This document shows, piece after piece, positions 1-6,186 of a stretch of DNA of 6,564 nucleotides. Position numbers and translations under genes: made by a program. Each line of letters starts with the position of its first letter. Within the stretch, counting starts at the first letter, position 1. This DNA comes from Candidatus Altarchaeota archaeon. GTDB lineage: Archaea > Altiarchaeota > Altiarchaeia > JAFGQM01. Where the stretch lies: positions 1-6,564 of the forward strand of contig JAFGQM010000075.1 of NCBI GenBank assembly GCA_016935655.1, read 5' to 3'. The notes under the pieces were generated by a model. The model was not told the DNA's origin and did no database searches. It was given only the letters and a program-made list of their open reading frames with translations.

Positions 1-456
1 AACAGAAAGCCCAGCCAAGGGGCCAAAGGCAGGTGCTATTATCATGGCACCAACGACAACCGCGGTATTGTCGGCCAGCAGACCCAAAGTAGCTACAACC
101 GCTGAAAAGAATAACAATAGAAGGTATTTCCTGTCTGATTCACAATTCTCTTGCGCGAATTGGATTATAGACTCCCTAGATGATATCTCCTCTGTCCTCT
201 TCTCGATCTCCTCCTCTCTCGGAAGGATTACATCGACGGACTGTATTATTAGGAATCTGTTTTCTTCGGGGGAGAATTTGAACTCCTCCTGGAAGCTGTC
301 CAATATCTTATCCGTCTTCTCTAGGGGCCTCTCAATGGTTATAAGATCGCAAGTGGACGATGCCACCAGACTATAGTGGGTGACACCAAGTCCCTTCAAT
401 ATACCGACTCCTGTATCTCCCTCCCCCGGTTTCAAATAAATGTTTATTATCTCCAT
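1..456 (-). CDS. DUF389 / TIGR00341 family membrane protein, N-terminal part (cut by left window edge)
   Basis: An open frame reads leftward from ATG at 456-454 to the window edge without a stop, giving 152 residues. The first ~100 residues are soluble and acidic, in the style of the small alpha/beta domain that precedes the membrane part in this family. A charged stretch follows (PREEEIEKRTEEISSRES, residues 79-96). A first membrane segment starts near residue 111, then comes the family signature: ATLGLLADNTAVVVGAM (122-138) followed by IIAPAFGPLAG. Signature and domain order match DUF389 (TIGR00341), integral membrane proteins of unknown biochemical role. The remaining membrane segments lie outside the window. 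No other start is possible: the frame has a stop at 483-481 and no start codon between it and 456. The gene is divergent from the cation exchanger. Family assignment is firm; function is not known. Confidence 0.85.
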   Translation of the reverse strand, partial: MEIINIYLKPGEGDTGVGILKGLGVTHYSLVASSTCDLITIERPLEKTDKILDSFQEEFKFSPEENRFLIIQSVDVILPREEEIEKRTEEISSRESIIQFAQENCESDRKYLLLLFFSAVVATLGLLADNTAVVVGAMIIAPAFGPLAGLSV

Positions 457-466
457 GCAAAGGTTG

Positions 467-473
467 CCCCACC
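467..473 (-). promoter_or_regulatory. Possible ribosome binding site of the DUF389 gene
   Basis: Read on the minus strand this is GGTGGGG, ending 10 bases before the ATG at 456. It matches part of the archaeal SD consensus (GGAGGTGA) only partially, so the call is weak. Confidence 0.3.
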
Positions 474-487
474 GACCAAGTCACAAA

Positions 488-500
488 CGAATTAATAATG
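488..500 (+). promoter_or_regulatory. Candidate archaeal TATA box for the cation exchanger gene
   Basis: The 69-base divergent spacer (457-525) contains the AT-rich element CGAATTAATAATG, centred about 30 bases before the exchanger's ATG at 526. That is where a TATA box would lie for a leaderless or nearly leaderless transcript. The bases before the ATG (TAAAAATAGTATAAA) contain no SD, which supports leaderless translation. A second AT-rich tract at 511-526 could serve the divergent DUF389 gene on the other strand. The element is AT-rich in both directions, so the direction is inferred. Confidence 0.35.
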
Positions 501-525
501 ATGGTCTCCTTAAAAATAGTATAAA

Positions 526-1623
526 ATGATTTTGGTGCACTTTTTGCTGTTTGGCATCTTCCTGTTTACCCTGGTCAGGGGAAGCGACTATTTCGTAGAG
601 GCTGCGGCCAGGATAGCAAAATATGTCGGCATCTCTGAGTTCACCATAGGCTTGACCATAGTGGCTTGGGGCACTTCACTGCCCGAGCTGGGGGCATCGG
701 TAATGGCCTCGTTCGCTGGCAACTCAGACATAGCAATTGGCAATATCATAGGGTCGAATATCGCTAACATTGGTCTAATCCTAGGCTTATCTGCCGTCCT
801 TGTGGCTCTTAGGACGAACAAGGAGATGTTCACCAGGGACTGTCTTATCCTCCTAGGCATAACATCACTGTTTTATTTTATGTCGTTTGACGGGATAATA
901 TTGTGGTCGGAGGGCCTGCTTCTATTAGTGATAATGTTCGCTTACACTGCATTCTTGTTTAAGTTCAAACCCCGATTCAGGGGCATGTATGGGTTCAAGG
1001 ATTATTTCGCCCATTCCTACAGATTCCAACAGATTGTTAATATGCACGCATATAGGGAGCTTTTCGATGCCGGGCTGAAACAGGAGAGCTACGATGAAAT
1101 AGTAGACAAAAGCCTAAACCCCGACACATACAAAAGAATTGTGCAGACTGGATACGGGCGGCTCAAGAAAGGACTGCTCAGGGAAGTTGTGATACTTGCC
1201 TTCAGCGGCTTTGTAATCTTTTTTAGTGCAAAATACCTGATACCGTCGGCTATAGAGATTGCAGCGTACCTCGGAGTAGCTGAGAATGTCCTAGGCCTCG
1301 TTCTAATAGCGATAGGTACCTCCCTGCCCGAGCTATCAGTCTCCATAAGCTCCGCCAGGAAAGGATTCAGCAACATATTGATAGGCAACATAATAGGCAG
1401 TAACATAGCCAACATCGCTTTGATAGGGGGGATCTCGTCCTTGATTCTACCATTGCCGACAGTAGGGCTGACGGCGTCGTTCACATTGCCGTTCATGTTG
1501 CTAATCACGATATTCCTGATAGTATTCGTGAGAAGCGGGTGGGAGATAAAGAGAATTGAGGGTATGGCATTTTTCGTGCTATATATAACATTCTTGACAA
1601 ACTTAATGAAGCTTACAATGTAA
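526..1623 (+). CDS. CaCA-family Na+/Ca2+ (or related cation) exchanger
   Basis: A 365-residue membrane antiporter that would exchange Ca2+ (or a similar cation) against Na+ or H+ across the cytoplasmic membrane. It shows the two inverted alpha-repeats of the CaCA superfamily. Repeat 1 has GTSLPE (residues 49-54) and GNIIGSNIANIG (72-83); repeat 2 has GTSLPE (264-269) and GNIIGSNIANIA (287-298). About ten hydrophobic segments are visible. The probable ion ligands are Glu54, Glu269, Asn81 and Asn296. From memory, the Methanocaldococcus exchanger NCX_Mj has Glu54, Glu213, Asn81 and Asp240 here, so one acidic ligand is Asn, as in YrbG-type members. A hydrophilic loop of about 70 residues (147-217) separates the halves and makes the protein longer than NCX_Mj (~300 residues). 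ATG 526 is the first possible start because TAG lies in frame at 517-519; no SD precedes it. The debranching enzyme gene starts 14 bases after the stop, so the two are probably co-transcribed. Ion specificity cannot be read from the sequence. Confidence 0.9.
   Translation: MILVHFLLFGIFLFTLVRGSDYFVEAAARIAKYVGISEFTIGLTIVAWGTSLPELGASVMASFAGNSDIAIGNIIGSNIANIGLILGLSAVLVALRTNKEMFTRDCLILLGITSLFYFMSFDGIILWSEGLLLLVIMFAYTAFLFKFKPRFRGMYGFKDYFAHSYRFQQIVNMHAYRELFDAGLKQESYDEIVDKSLNPDTYKRIVQTGYGRLKKGLLREVVILAFSGFVIFFSAKYLIPSAIEIAAYLGVAENVLGLVLIAIGTSLPELSVSISSARKGFSNILIGNIIGSNIANIALIGGISSLILPLPTVGLTASFTLPFMLLITIFLIVFVRSGWEIKRIEGMAFFVLYITFLTNLMKLTM
631..795 (+). other. Exchanger alpha-1 repeat
   Basis: Encodes residues 36-90, first of two homologous ion-binding halves. 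It carries GTSLPE and GNIIGSN, and Glu54 and Asn81 are the likely ligands. The same motifs recur at 1276-1440, the ancient internal duplication expected of the family. Confidence 0.8.
1276..1440 (+). other. Exchanger alpha-2 repeat
   Basis: Encodes residues 251-305, second ion-binding half, with GTSLPE and GNIIGSN repeated exactly. Glu269 and Asn296 are the likely ligands. It would insert with the opposite membrane topology to alpha-1. Confidence 0.8.
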
Positions 1624-1627
1624 GACT

Positions 1628-1633
1628 AGAGGA
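1628..1633 (+). promoter_or_regulatory. Ribosome binding site of the debranching enzyme gene
   Basis: AGAGGA lies in the 14-base gap after the exchanger stop, four bases before ATG 1638. The spacing is short. It supports the ATG at 1638 as start and internal translation of a shared transcript. Confidence 0.45.
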
Positions 1634-1637
1634 CCAA

Positions 1638-3641
1638 ATGGGAAAGATAACTGATATTGACCTAAAAAATTCGGCTGGCAAAGAGTGGCTTGTAACCAAT
1701 GGCTTGGGGGGTTACGCCTCGTCTTCGATAATCAATTTGAACACAAGGAAATATCACGGCCTGTTGATAGCCTCCTTTGACCCGGCGGATGACAGAAGGC
1801 TGATATTATCGAAACTCGATGAGGAGTTTCTAGTGGAGGGCATCAGATACCCCATACACTGCAATATGTATAGGGACTGTGTGGATCCTCTGGGCTTTAT
1901 TTTCCAGACCTCCTTCTCTCTCGACCCGTTCCCAAAGTTCACTTACAAGATAGGTGACATAGAAGCCAGCAAAACTGTCTTCATGCCTCATGGCGCCAAC
2001 GCTGTCGTGATCAAGTACTCGATTGACAACGGCGGTAGCCCGGGCCTTTTGAAGGCCAACTTCCTGCTGAGCAGCAGGAACCTGCACTGGATAGTCAAAG
2101 ACCCTGTTTGGGACTTCAAATCGAAACGTTTGGGGGAGGGACTGGTCTTCAGGGCAACACATGAAAACGCCCCCTACATTTGCATAGGTTCCACTGATGG
2201 TAACCTCGTGGTCCCAAAATTCAAAGACCAGTGGCTAAGGAACCTCTACTACAAAGTCGAAGATGAGAGGGGCTTCGAAAGCCTGGAGGACCTCTTCATG
2301 GGAGCCACGCTGATGGCTGATACAAAGAACGGGAAAAAGGAGTTCTATGTAATATGCTCGTCGTCACTTTCCGAGGAGTCGGCAATTGAGGTTTTTGAAG
2401 AGATAAGTAAGGATCCAAAGGCTTGTGAGAACAGAGAGAGGGAGAGATTGGACAGGCTCAAAAGGAGGTTCTATCACCTAAACAAGGCTAGACTTCCCTC
2501 AGACAGGGGGTCCCTGGACAGCCTGATAAGCAACTCGGACAGTTTCATAGTCAAAAGAGACGGACTAAAAGGGATAATGGCGGGATATCCGTGGTTCACC
2601 ATCTGGGGCAGGGATTCCCTCATCAGTCTGCCCGGTCTTTGCCTGGTCACCAAGAGATTTGATGTTGCTGAAAATATCTTACTGGATCTTATAAAGCGTA
2701 GTAGGGGCGGCCTGATACCCAACAATTACATAAGCGGGCGACCAGACTACAACTCTCTAGATACGCCCCTCTGGTTTTTCTGGGCGGTGGGGAAGTACCT
2801 CGAATACACAAAAAACTATAACTTCGTACAGGAAAAACTTTGGAGCGGCATGAGGGATATTCTAAGCGCATACATCAAAGGCACTGACTACGGCATAAAG
2901 GTTGATAATGACGGCCTGGTGGCAAGCAGTTCTAAGATGCCCTTAGCCTGGATGGATGCGGTTGTTGATGGGATCGCTGTCACACCCCGGACGGGAAAAG
3001 CGGTGGAGGTACAAGCATTATGGTACAACTCGCTGAGGATTGCCATAGACCTGTGCAAGGAATTCAACGAGGATTACTCAGCCTATGAATCACAAGCCTT
3101 CATGGCGAAAGAGAACTTCCCCCGGGTCTTCTGGAACGACGGAGAGGGATGCTTATATGACAGTGTCTATGGAAAACATAAAGATGGCAGTATAAGACCG
3201 AATCAGATACTTGCGGTCTCCATGCCCTTTTCCATGTTGGGAAAAGACAAGGAGAGGGGCATAGTAAAAATCGTCAAGGATAACTTAGTGACTCCATATG
3301 GTCTAAGGACCCTAGCGAGGGATGAGGAGGGATACGTAGGAGTCTACAAGGGTAATTTTTCTGAGAGGGACAAAGCCTATCACCAAGGGACGGTTTGGCC
3401 CTGGCTTCTCGGGCCCTTCATAACCGCATATGTTAGGGTAAATGGCAATTCTAGGAGCTCCAAAAAGGATTGTTTTGAATTTTTGAAACCCTTGCTGAAA
3501 GAGCACTTGAATGACGCTGGGATGGGCAGTATCAGCGAGGTTTTTGACGGGGACCCGCCACACAACCCCGGAGGGTGCATCTCGCAGGCATGGAGTGTCG
3601 CGGAGATCCTAAGGACCCTTTTTGAAGACATATTGGTCTGA
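1638..3641 (+). CDS. Glycogen debranching enzyme, archaeal type (amylo-alpha-1,6-glucosidase, GH133-like)
   Basis: A cytoplasmic 667-residue enzyme that would hydrolyse alpha-1,6 branch points of glycogen-like glucan. The N-terminal domain (about 15-240) opens with the family hallmark NGLGGYASSS and NTRKYHGLLIAS (21-46). The C-terminal (alpha/alpha)6-type domain (about 290-660) shows GYPWFTIWGRDSLISLPG (316-333), WMDA (438-441), TPRTGKAVEVQALWYN (449-464), RPNQ (520-523), YHQGTVWPW (581-589) and ISEVFDGDPPHNPGG (632-646). Asp440 and Glu634 are the likely catalytic acids, by analogy with the GH15-like two-carboxylate mechanism; this is inference. It matches archaeal and bacterial monofunctional enzymes in length and lacks the glucanotransferase half of the eukaryotic bifunctional enzyme. 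No signal peptide is seen. The glycogen synthase gene follows after 56 bases. Confidence 0.93.
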   Translation: MGKITDIDLKNSAGKEWLVTNGLGGYASSSIINLNTRKYHGLLIASFDPADDRRLILSKLDEEFLVEGIRYPIHCNMYRDCVDPLGFIFQTSFSLDPFPKFTYKIGDIEASKTVFMPHGANAVVIKYSIDNGGSPGLLKANFLLSSRNLHWIVKDPVWDFKSKRLGEGLVFRATHENAPYICIGSTDGNLVVPKFKDQWLRNLYYKVEDERGFESLEDLFMGATLMADTKNGKKEFYVICSSSLSEESAIEVFEEISKDPKACENRERERLDRLKRRFYHLNKARLPSDRGSLDSLISNSDSFIVKRDGLKGIMAGYPWFTIWGRDSLISLPGLCLVTKRFDVAENILLDLIKRSRGGLIPNNYISGRPDYNSLDTPLWFFWAVGKYLEYTKNYNFVQEKLWSGMRDILSAYIKGTDYGIKVDNDGLVASSSKMPLAWMDAVVDGIAVTPRTGKAVEVQALWYNSLRIAIDLCKEFNEDYSAYESQAFMAKENFPRVFWNDGEGCLYDSVYGKHKDGSIRPNQILAVSMPFSMLGKDKERGIVKIVKDNLVTPYGLRTLARDEEGYVGVYKGNFSERDKAYHQGTVWPWLLGPFITAYVRVNGNSRSSKKDCFEFLKPLLKEHLNDAGMGSISEVFDGDPPHNPGGCISQAWSVAEILRTLFEDILV

Positions 3642-3651
3642 TTCCTCGACC

Positions 3652-3681
3652 ATGATTTTTATTCCCAGATTTGTATTATAT
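3652..3681 (+). promoter_or_regulatory. T-rich and TATA-like stretch between debranching enzyme and glycogen synthase genes
   Basis: The 56-base gap (3642-3697) holds ATGATTTTTATT and then GTATTATATGC. The first could be an oligo-T terminator for the upstream genes or a TATA box placing transcription start near 3684. The second is only about 20 bases from the ATG, close for a TATA box. The synthase may therefore have its own promoter as well as read-through from upstream. Assignment is tentative. Confidence 0.3.
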
Positions 3682-3684
3682 GCA

Positions 3685-3690
3685 AAAGGT
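3685..3690 (+). promoter_or_regulatory. Ribosome binding site of the glycogen synthase gene
   Basis: AAAGGT ends seven bases before ATG 3698, good archaeal SD spacing. A further GAAGG directly abuts the ATG and is too close to act. Confidence 0.5.
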
Positions 3691-3697
3691 CTGAAGG

Positions 3698-5518
3698 ATG
3701 AAACCTACTGTATTCGAGATTTCCTATGAGGCAGCCAATAAGGTGGGGGGGATATATGCTGTCCTCACCTCCAAAGCCCAGCAGATGAGGAAGACATTCG
3801 GCGAGTACTATGCCGTGGGGCCATACTTCTCAGACAAGGTCGCTGTAGACTTCATAGAGGTGAAGAACCACCCTTATACGGCTTTATTCAGAAGCCTGGG
3901 GGAAGAGGGGATAAAGTGCACCTATGGAAAATGGATTGGTGCGGACAAAGCCAACTGCTTCCTGATCAATCCCCTGCAATTCAAGCAGAAGCTGAATGAT
4001 CTCAAGACTGATCTATGGAACAAGTTTAAAGTCGATTCGCTCATCTCATGGGACCTCTTCAACGAGGCCGTCGTATGGGGGGCAGCAGCTGGGATCTTCC
4101 TGGAGAGGCTCCTGGAGCACGAGGAGTTCAAGGACAAGGAGATCGTGTGCCAATTCCACGAGTGGCTTAGTGGTGCGGCCCTGTTGTACCTAAAGCAGAA
4201 AAATTCTAGGGCAGGTCTCGTTTTCACTACCCATGCGACCACATTGGGAAGGACGCTCGCAGAAGCAGGAATCGACATCGTGCGCGAGGTAAAGCAAACT
4301 ACGTGCGAGTGCAAAGGAGGTTCTATAAGCAAGGAGAGGGTCTATGAACACGGGGTGCAGTGCATCCATACTCTAGAGACCGCATGCGCGCATAACGCCG
4401 ACGTCTTCACTACTGTCAGCAAGATAACGGGGGATGAAGCAAGGTATATACTGGGGAAATACCCCGACGTGCTTACACTAAACGGGGTGAATGCGAGTAG
4501 ATACCCGTCCATGGAAGAGCTTAGTATCTCGCATGGGGAACATAAGGAGCGGATAAAGCACTTCACTCTGGCCTACTTCTCACCCTATTACAACATCGAC
4601 AGCTCAGATATGCTGTATTTCTTCACCTCTGGGAGAAATGAATTCCACAACAAAGGCTTTGATCTCCTGATAGACGCCTTGGACAAGCTGAATGTCAGGC
4701 TCAAGAGGGAAAAATCAAAGAAGAACGTTGTGGTTTTCTTTTGGATACCCGCCAACACCAAGGGCAGGAGCCTAGAGGTGCTGGACAACCTCTCACTCTT
4801 TGAGGCGATGGAAAACGAAGTGATAAGCAATCTCGATGAGATTAGGGAGCATATAATAGAGTCTGTCTGCCAAGGGAAGCTCCCGACAAAAACCCGAGTG
4901 TTTGATGAGTGCTTCCTCAATGATTTGAAGAGGATGATACTCAAGATGAGGAGCAAGAGAGGCGGCTCCCCGCCAATAAACTCTATGGTGTTAGAGGACG
5001 CTGAGAACAGTGTGAACAGGGCTTTTAGAGAACACAACCTGACCAATTCGGCAGATGATAGGATAAAGGTGATCTATTACCCCGTGTATCTCTCCTCTGC
5101 AGACGGTTTGTTGGGGCTCAACTACAATGAGGCAATAATGGGCTGCCACCTAGGCATATTCCCGTCATACTATGAACCCTGGGGTTATACCCCCCTTGAA
5201 ACAGCTGCGCTTGGCGTGCCTTCGGTAACTACGGATCTGGCCGGCTTCGGTCAGTTCATCAAACAATTCACCGAAGGTGAAAAATCTGCGATAAAGGTCT
5301 TGGAGAGGGAGGGTAAGGGCTATGCAAAGGCCGTAGACCAACTGGCTGACTATATGTATTTCATAGTCAACACCCAAAGGCGGGACAGAGTGAAAAAGAA
5401 GATAGAGGCAAAAAGATTGTCCGAATTGGCCGATTGGGAACGTCTGATTAAAAATTATGCGGAAGCGTATGAGCTAGCTCTTAAAAAAAGTTCTAGGAGG
5501 GTTGGTAAAAGTGGATGA
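3698..5518 (+). CDS. Glycogen synthase, GT3 family (eukaryotic-like)
   Basis: Cytoplasmic retaining glucosyltransferase that would add glucose from a nucleotide sugar (UDP-glucose in characterised GT3 enzymes) to alpha-1,4-glucan ends. The 606 residues follow the eukaryotic layout. Visible are FEISYEAANKVGGIYAVL (6-23, nucleotide-sugar loop), FHEWLSG (153-159), FTTHATTLGR (176-185), DVFTTVSKITGDEA (235-248), LNGVN (261-265), SGRNEFHNKGFDLLIDAL (311-328), PPIN...DAEN in the tetramer helix region (425-437), GCHLGIFPSYYEPWGYTP (482-499) and SVTTDLAGFG (509-518). Glu493 and Glu501 form the E-x7-E catalytic motif. A basic helix, RRDRVKKK (561-568) then RLSELADW (573-580), aligns with the glucose-6-phosphate helix of yeast and human synthases. 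The phosphorylated C-terminal tail of eukaryotic enzymes is absent. It differs from the GT5 GlgA usual in prokaryotes. The last eight bases overlap the DUF5752 gene. Confidence 0.93.
   Translation: MKPTVFEISYEAANKVGGIYAVLTSKAQQMRKTFGEYYAVGPYFSDKVAVDFIEVKNHPYTALFRSLGEEGIKCTYGKWIGADKANCFLINPLQFKQKLNDLKTDLWNKFKVDSLISWDLFNEAVVWGAAAGIFLERLLEHEEFKDKEIVCQFHEWLSGAALLYLKQKNSRAGLVFTTHATTLGRTLAEAGIDIVREVKQTTCECKGGSISKERVYEHGVQCIHTLETACAHNADVFTTVSKITGDEARYILGKYPDVLTLNGVNASRYPSMEELSISHGEHKERIKHFTLAYFSPYYNIDSSDMLYFFTSGRNEFHNKGFDLLIDALDKLNVRLKREKSKKNVVVFFWIPANTKGRSLEVLDNLSLFEAMENEVISNLDEIREHIIESVCQGKLPTKTRVFDECFLNDLKRMILKMRSKRGGSPPINSMVLEDAENSVNRAFREHNLTNSADDRIKVIYYPVYLSSADGLLGLNYNEAIMGCHLGIFPSYYEPWGYTPLETAALGVPSVTTDLAGFGQFIKQFTEGEKSAIKVLEREGKGYAKAVDQLADYMYFIVNTQRRDRVKKKIEAKRLSELADWERLIKNYAEAYELALKKSSRRVGKSG
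5495..5500 (+). promoter_or_regulatory. Strong Shine-Dalgarno inside the glycogen synthase gene, deciding the start of the DUF5752 gene
   Basis: AGGAGG is a full SD core lying within the last codons of the synthase. It ends one base before TTG 5502, too close to use, and ten bases before GTG 5511. I therefore prefer the GTG start. The site suggests efficient, possibly coupled, translation of the downstream protein. Confidence 0.7.
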
Positions 5519-6185
5519 GACGCCTAAATACAAGTTCACTAGGAGAGTGCTCCGGGAGTTGAGGGAGCCCGATACTTTTTTTTATACTCGGGACGGGAGG
5601 GTCCTGAAAAGCCTGTGGGAGCTGATAGCCTATCTAAACGAATGTGAAAATGAGTCATTTGAGCACCACGTAAACCTAGACAAAAACGACTTTGCCGACT
5701 GGATAAGGGACGTCATAAGGGATGAGGAATTGGCCGAGGAGATAGACTGGTACCTCTCCCGTGAGGTCATGAGGGGGAAGATCATCGAGAGGATAAACGG
5801 CTTAGTATCGAGTGTGAAGGCGAGTAGGAGACCTGTCCTGCAAGCAGTCCATATACTGGAGGACTCGCAAACTCCCGAAGAACTCTTCTTCGCAAAGGAT
5901 GGGAGGGTTTTAAGGAATCTTTGGGAATTGGAAGAGTTCCTGAGGAATGTGGATGATGAAACCTTTGCGCATCATGTTAACGAGGAAAGAAACGATTTTG
6001 CGGAGTGGGTCTGGGAGGTGGTGCAGGACTACGAGCTAGGCAGAATGATCGCAGAGACTACACAAAAGGAGGAGATGAACGAGCTTGTAAATGATAGGCT
6101 GTTAGAGTTGGAGAAGCTGGCTGGTTCGAGGGCCTTCCAGAGATGGGATGGCAAAAGGTATGTGAAATTGATAAAAAACAGGTAG
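5511..6185 (+). CDS. DUF5752 family protein with two tandem domains, glycogen-locus partner of unknown function
   Basis: A soluble, charged protein of 224 residues from GTG 5511 (227 from the alternative TTG 5502). I recognise the sequence type as DUF5752, from memory. It is an internal duplication with a period of 102 residues. Copy 1 (residues 23-78) and copy 2 (125-180) share FF-x-x-DGRVL-x-x-LWEL, then HHVN, NDFA-x-W and D-x-EL, with 27 of 56 positions identical by my count. Each copy is followed by a helical basic/acidic stretch (SREVMRGKIIERINGLVSS; TQKEEMNELVNDRLLELEKL). No signal peptide, membrane segment or known catalytic motif is seen; the paired His residues in each copy are the most striking conserved polar groups. 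The start overlaps the synthase gene by eight bases, so the protein is probably made with the synthase. A binding or regulatory role in glucan metabolism is inference from position only. Confidence 0.8.
   Translation: MDETPKYKFTRRVLRELREPDTFFYTRDGRVLKSLWELIAYLNECENESFEHHVNLDKNDFADWIRDVIRDEELAEEIDWYLSREVMRGKIIERINGLVSSVKASRRPVLQAVHILEDSQTPEELFFAKDGRVLRNLWELEEFLRNVDDETFAHHVNEERNDFAEWVWEVVQDYELGRMIAETTQKEEMNELVNDRLLELEKLAGSRAFQRWDGKRYVKLIKNR
5577..5744 (+). repeat. DUF5752 domain, copy 1
   Basis: Encodes 56 residues from FFYTRDGRVL to DEELAEEI. It aligns without gaps to copy 2 at 5883-6050 (27 of 56 identical by eye). Invariant positions include DGRVL, LWEL, HHVN, NDFA, W and EL. Confidence 0.8.
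5883..6050 (+). repeat. DUF5752 domain, copy 2
   Basis: Encodes 56 residues from LFFAKDGRVL to DYELGRMI, offset 306 bases from copy 1. Its partner residues in copy 1 are mostly conservative swaps (R/K, D/E, I/V), so the duplication is old and both copies appear to be under selection. Confidence 0.8.
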
Positions 6186-6186
6186 G

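Noticed and set aside
44..376. Plus-strand open frame of 110 codons at the left end
   Set aside because: The minus strand of the same region encodes a clear DUF389 protein. The plus-strand product is Ser-rich with no recognisable features and is an antisense shadow.
1089..1508. Minus-strand open frame of 139 codons inside the exchanger gene
   Set aside because: It is antisense to the conserved alpha-2 repeat and has no family features.
3922..4332. Minus-strand open frame of 136 codons inside the glycogen synthase gene
   Set aside because: It is opposite conserved FHEWLSG and FTTHATTLGR motifs; no recognisable protein.
4588..5046. Minus-strand open frame of 152 codons inside the glycogen synthase gene
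   Set aside because: The plus strand here encodes conserved GT3 sequence. The antisense product is Ser/Leu-rich low-complexity sequence typical of a shadow.
5502..5513. TTG at 5502 as start of the DUF5752 gene
   Set aside because: AGGAGG ends only one base upstream, too close for ribosome binding. GTG 5511 has ten-base spacing. The difference is three residues, and TTG remains a minor possibility.
5576..5583. Programmed frameshift at the T8 run
   Set aside because: The frame is continuous through the run, and conserved DUF5752 sequence continues in the same frame on both sides.
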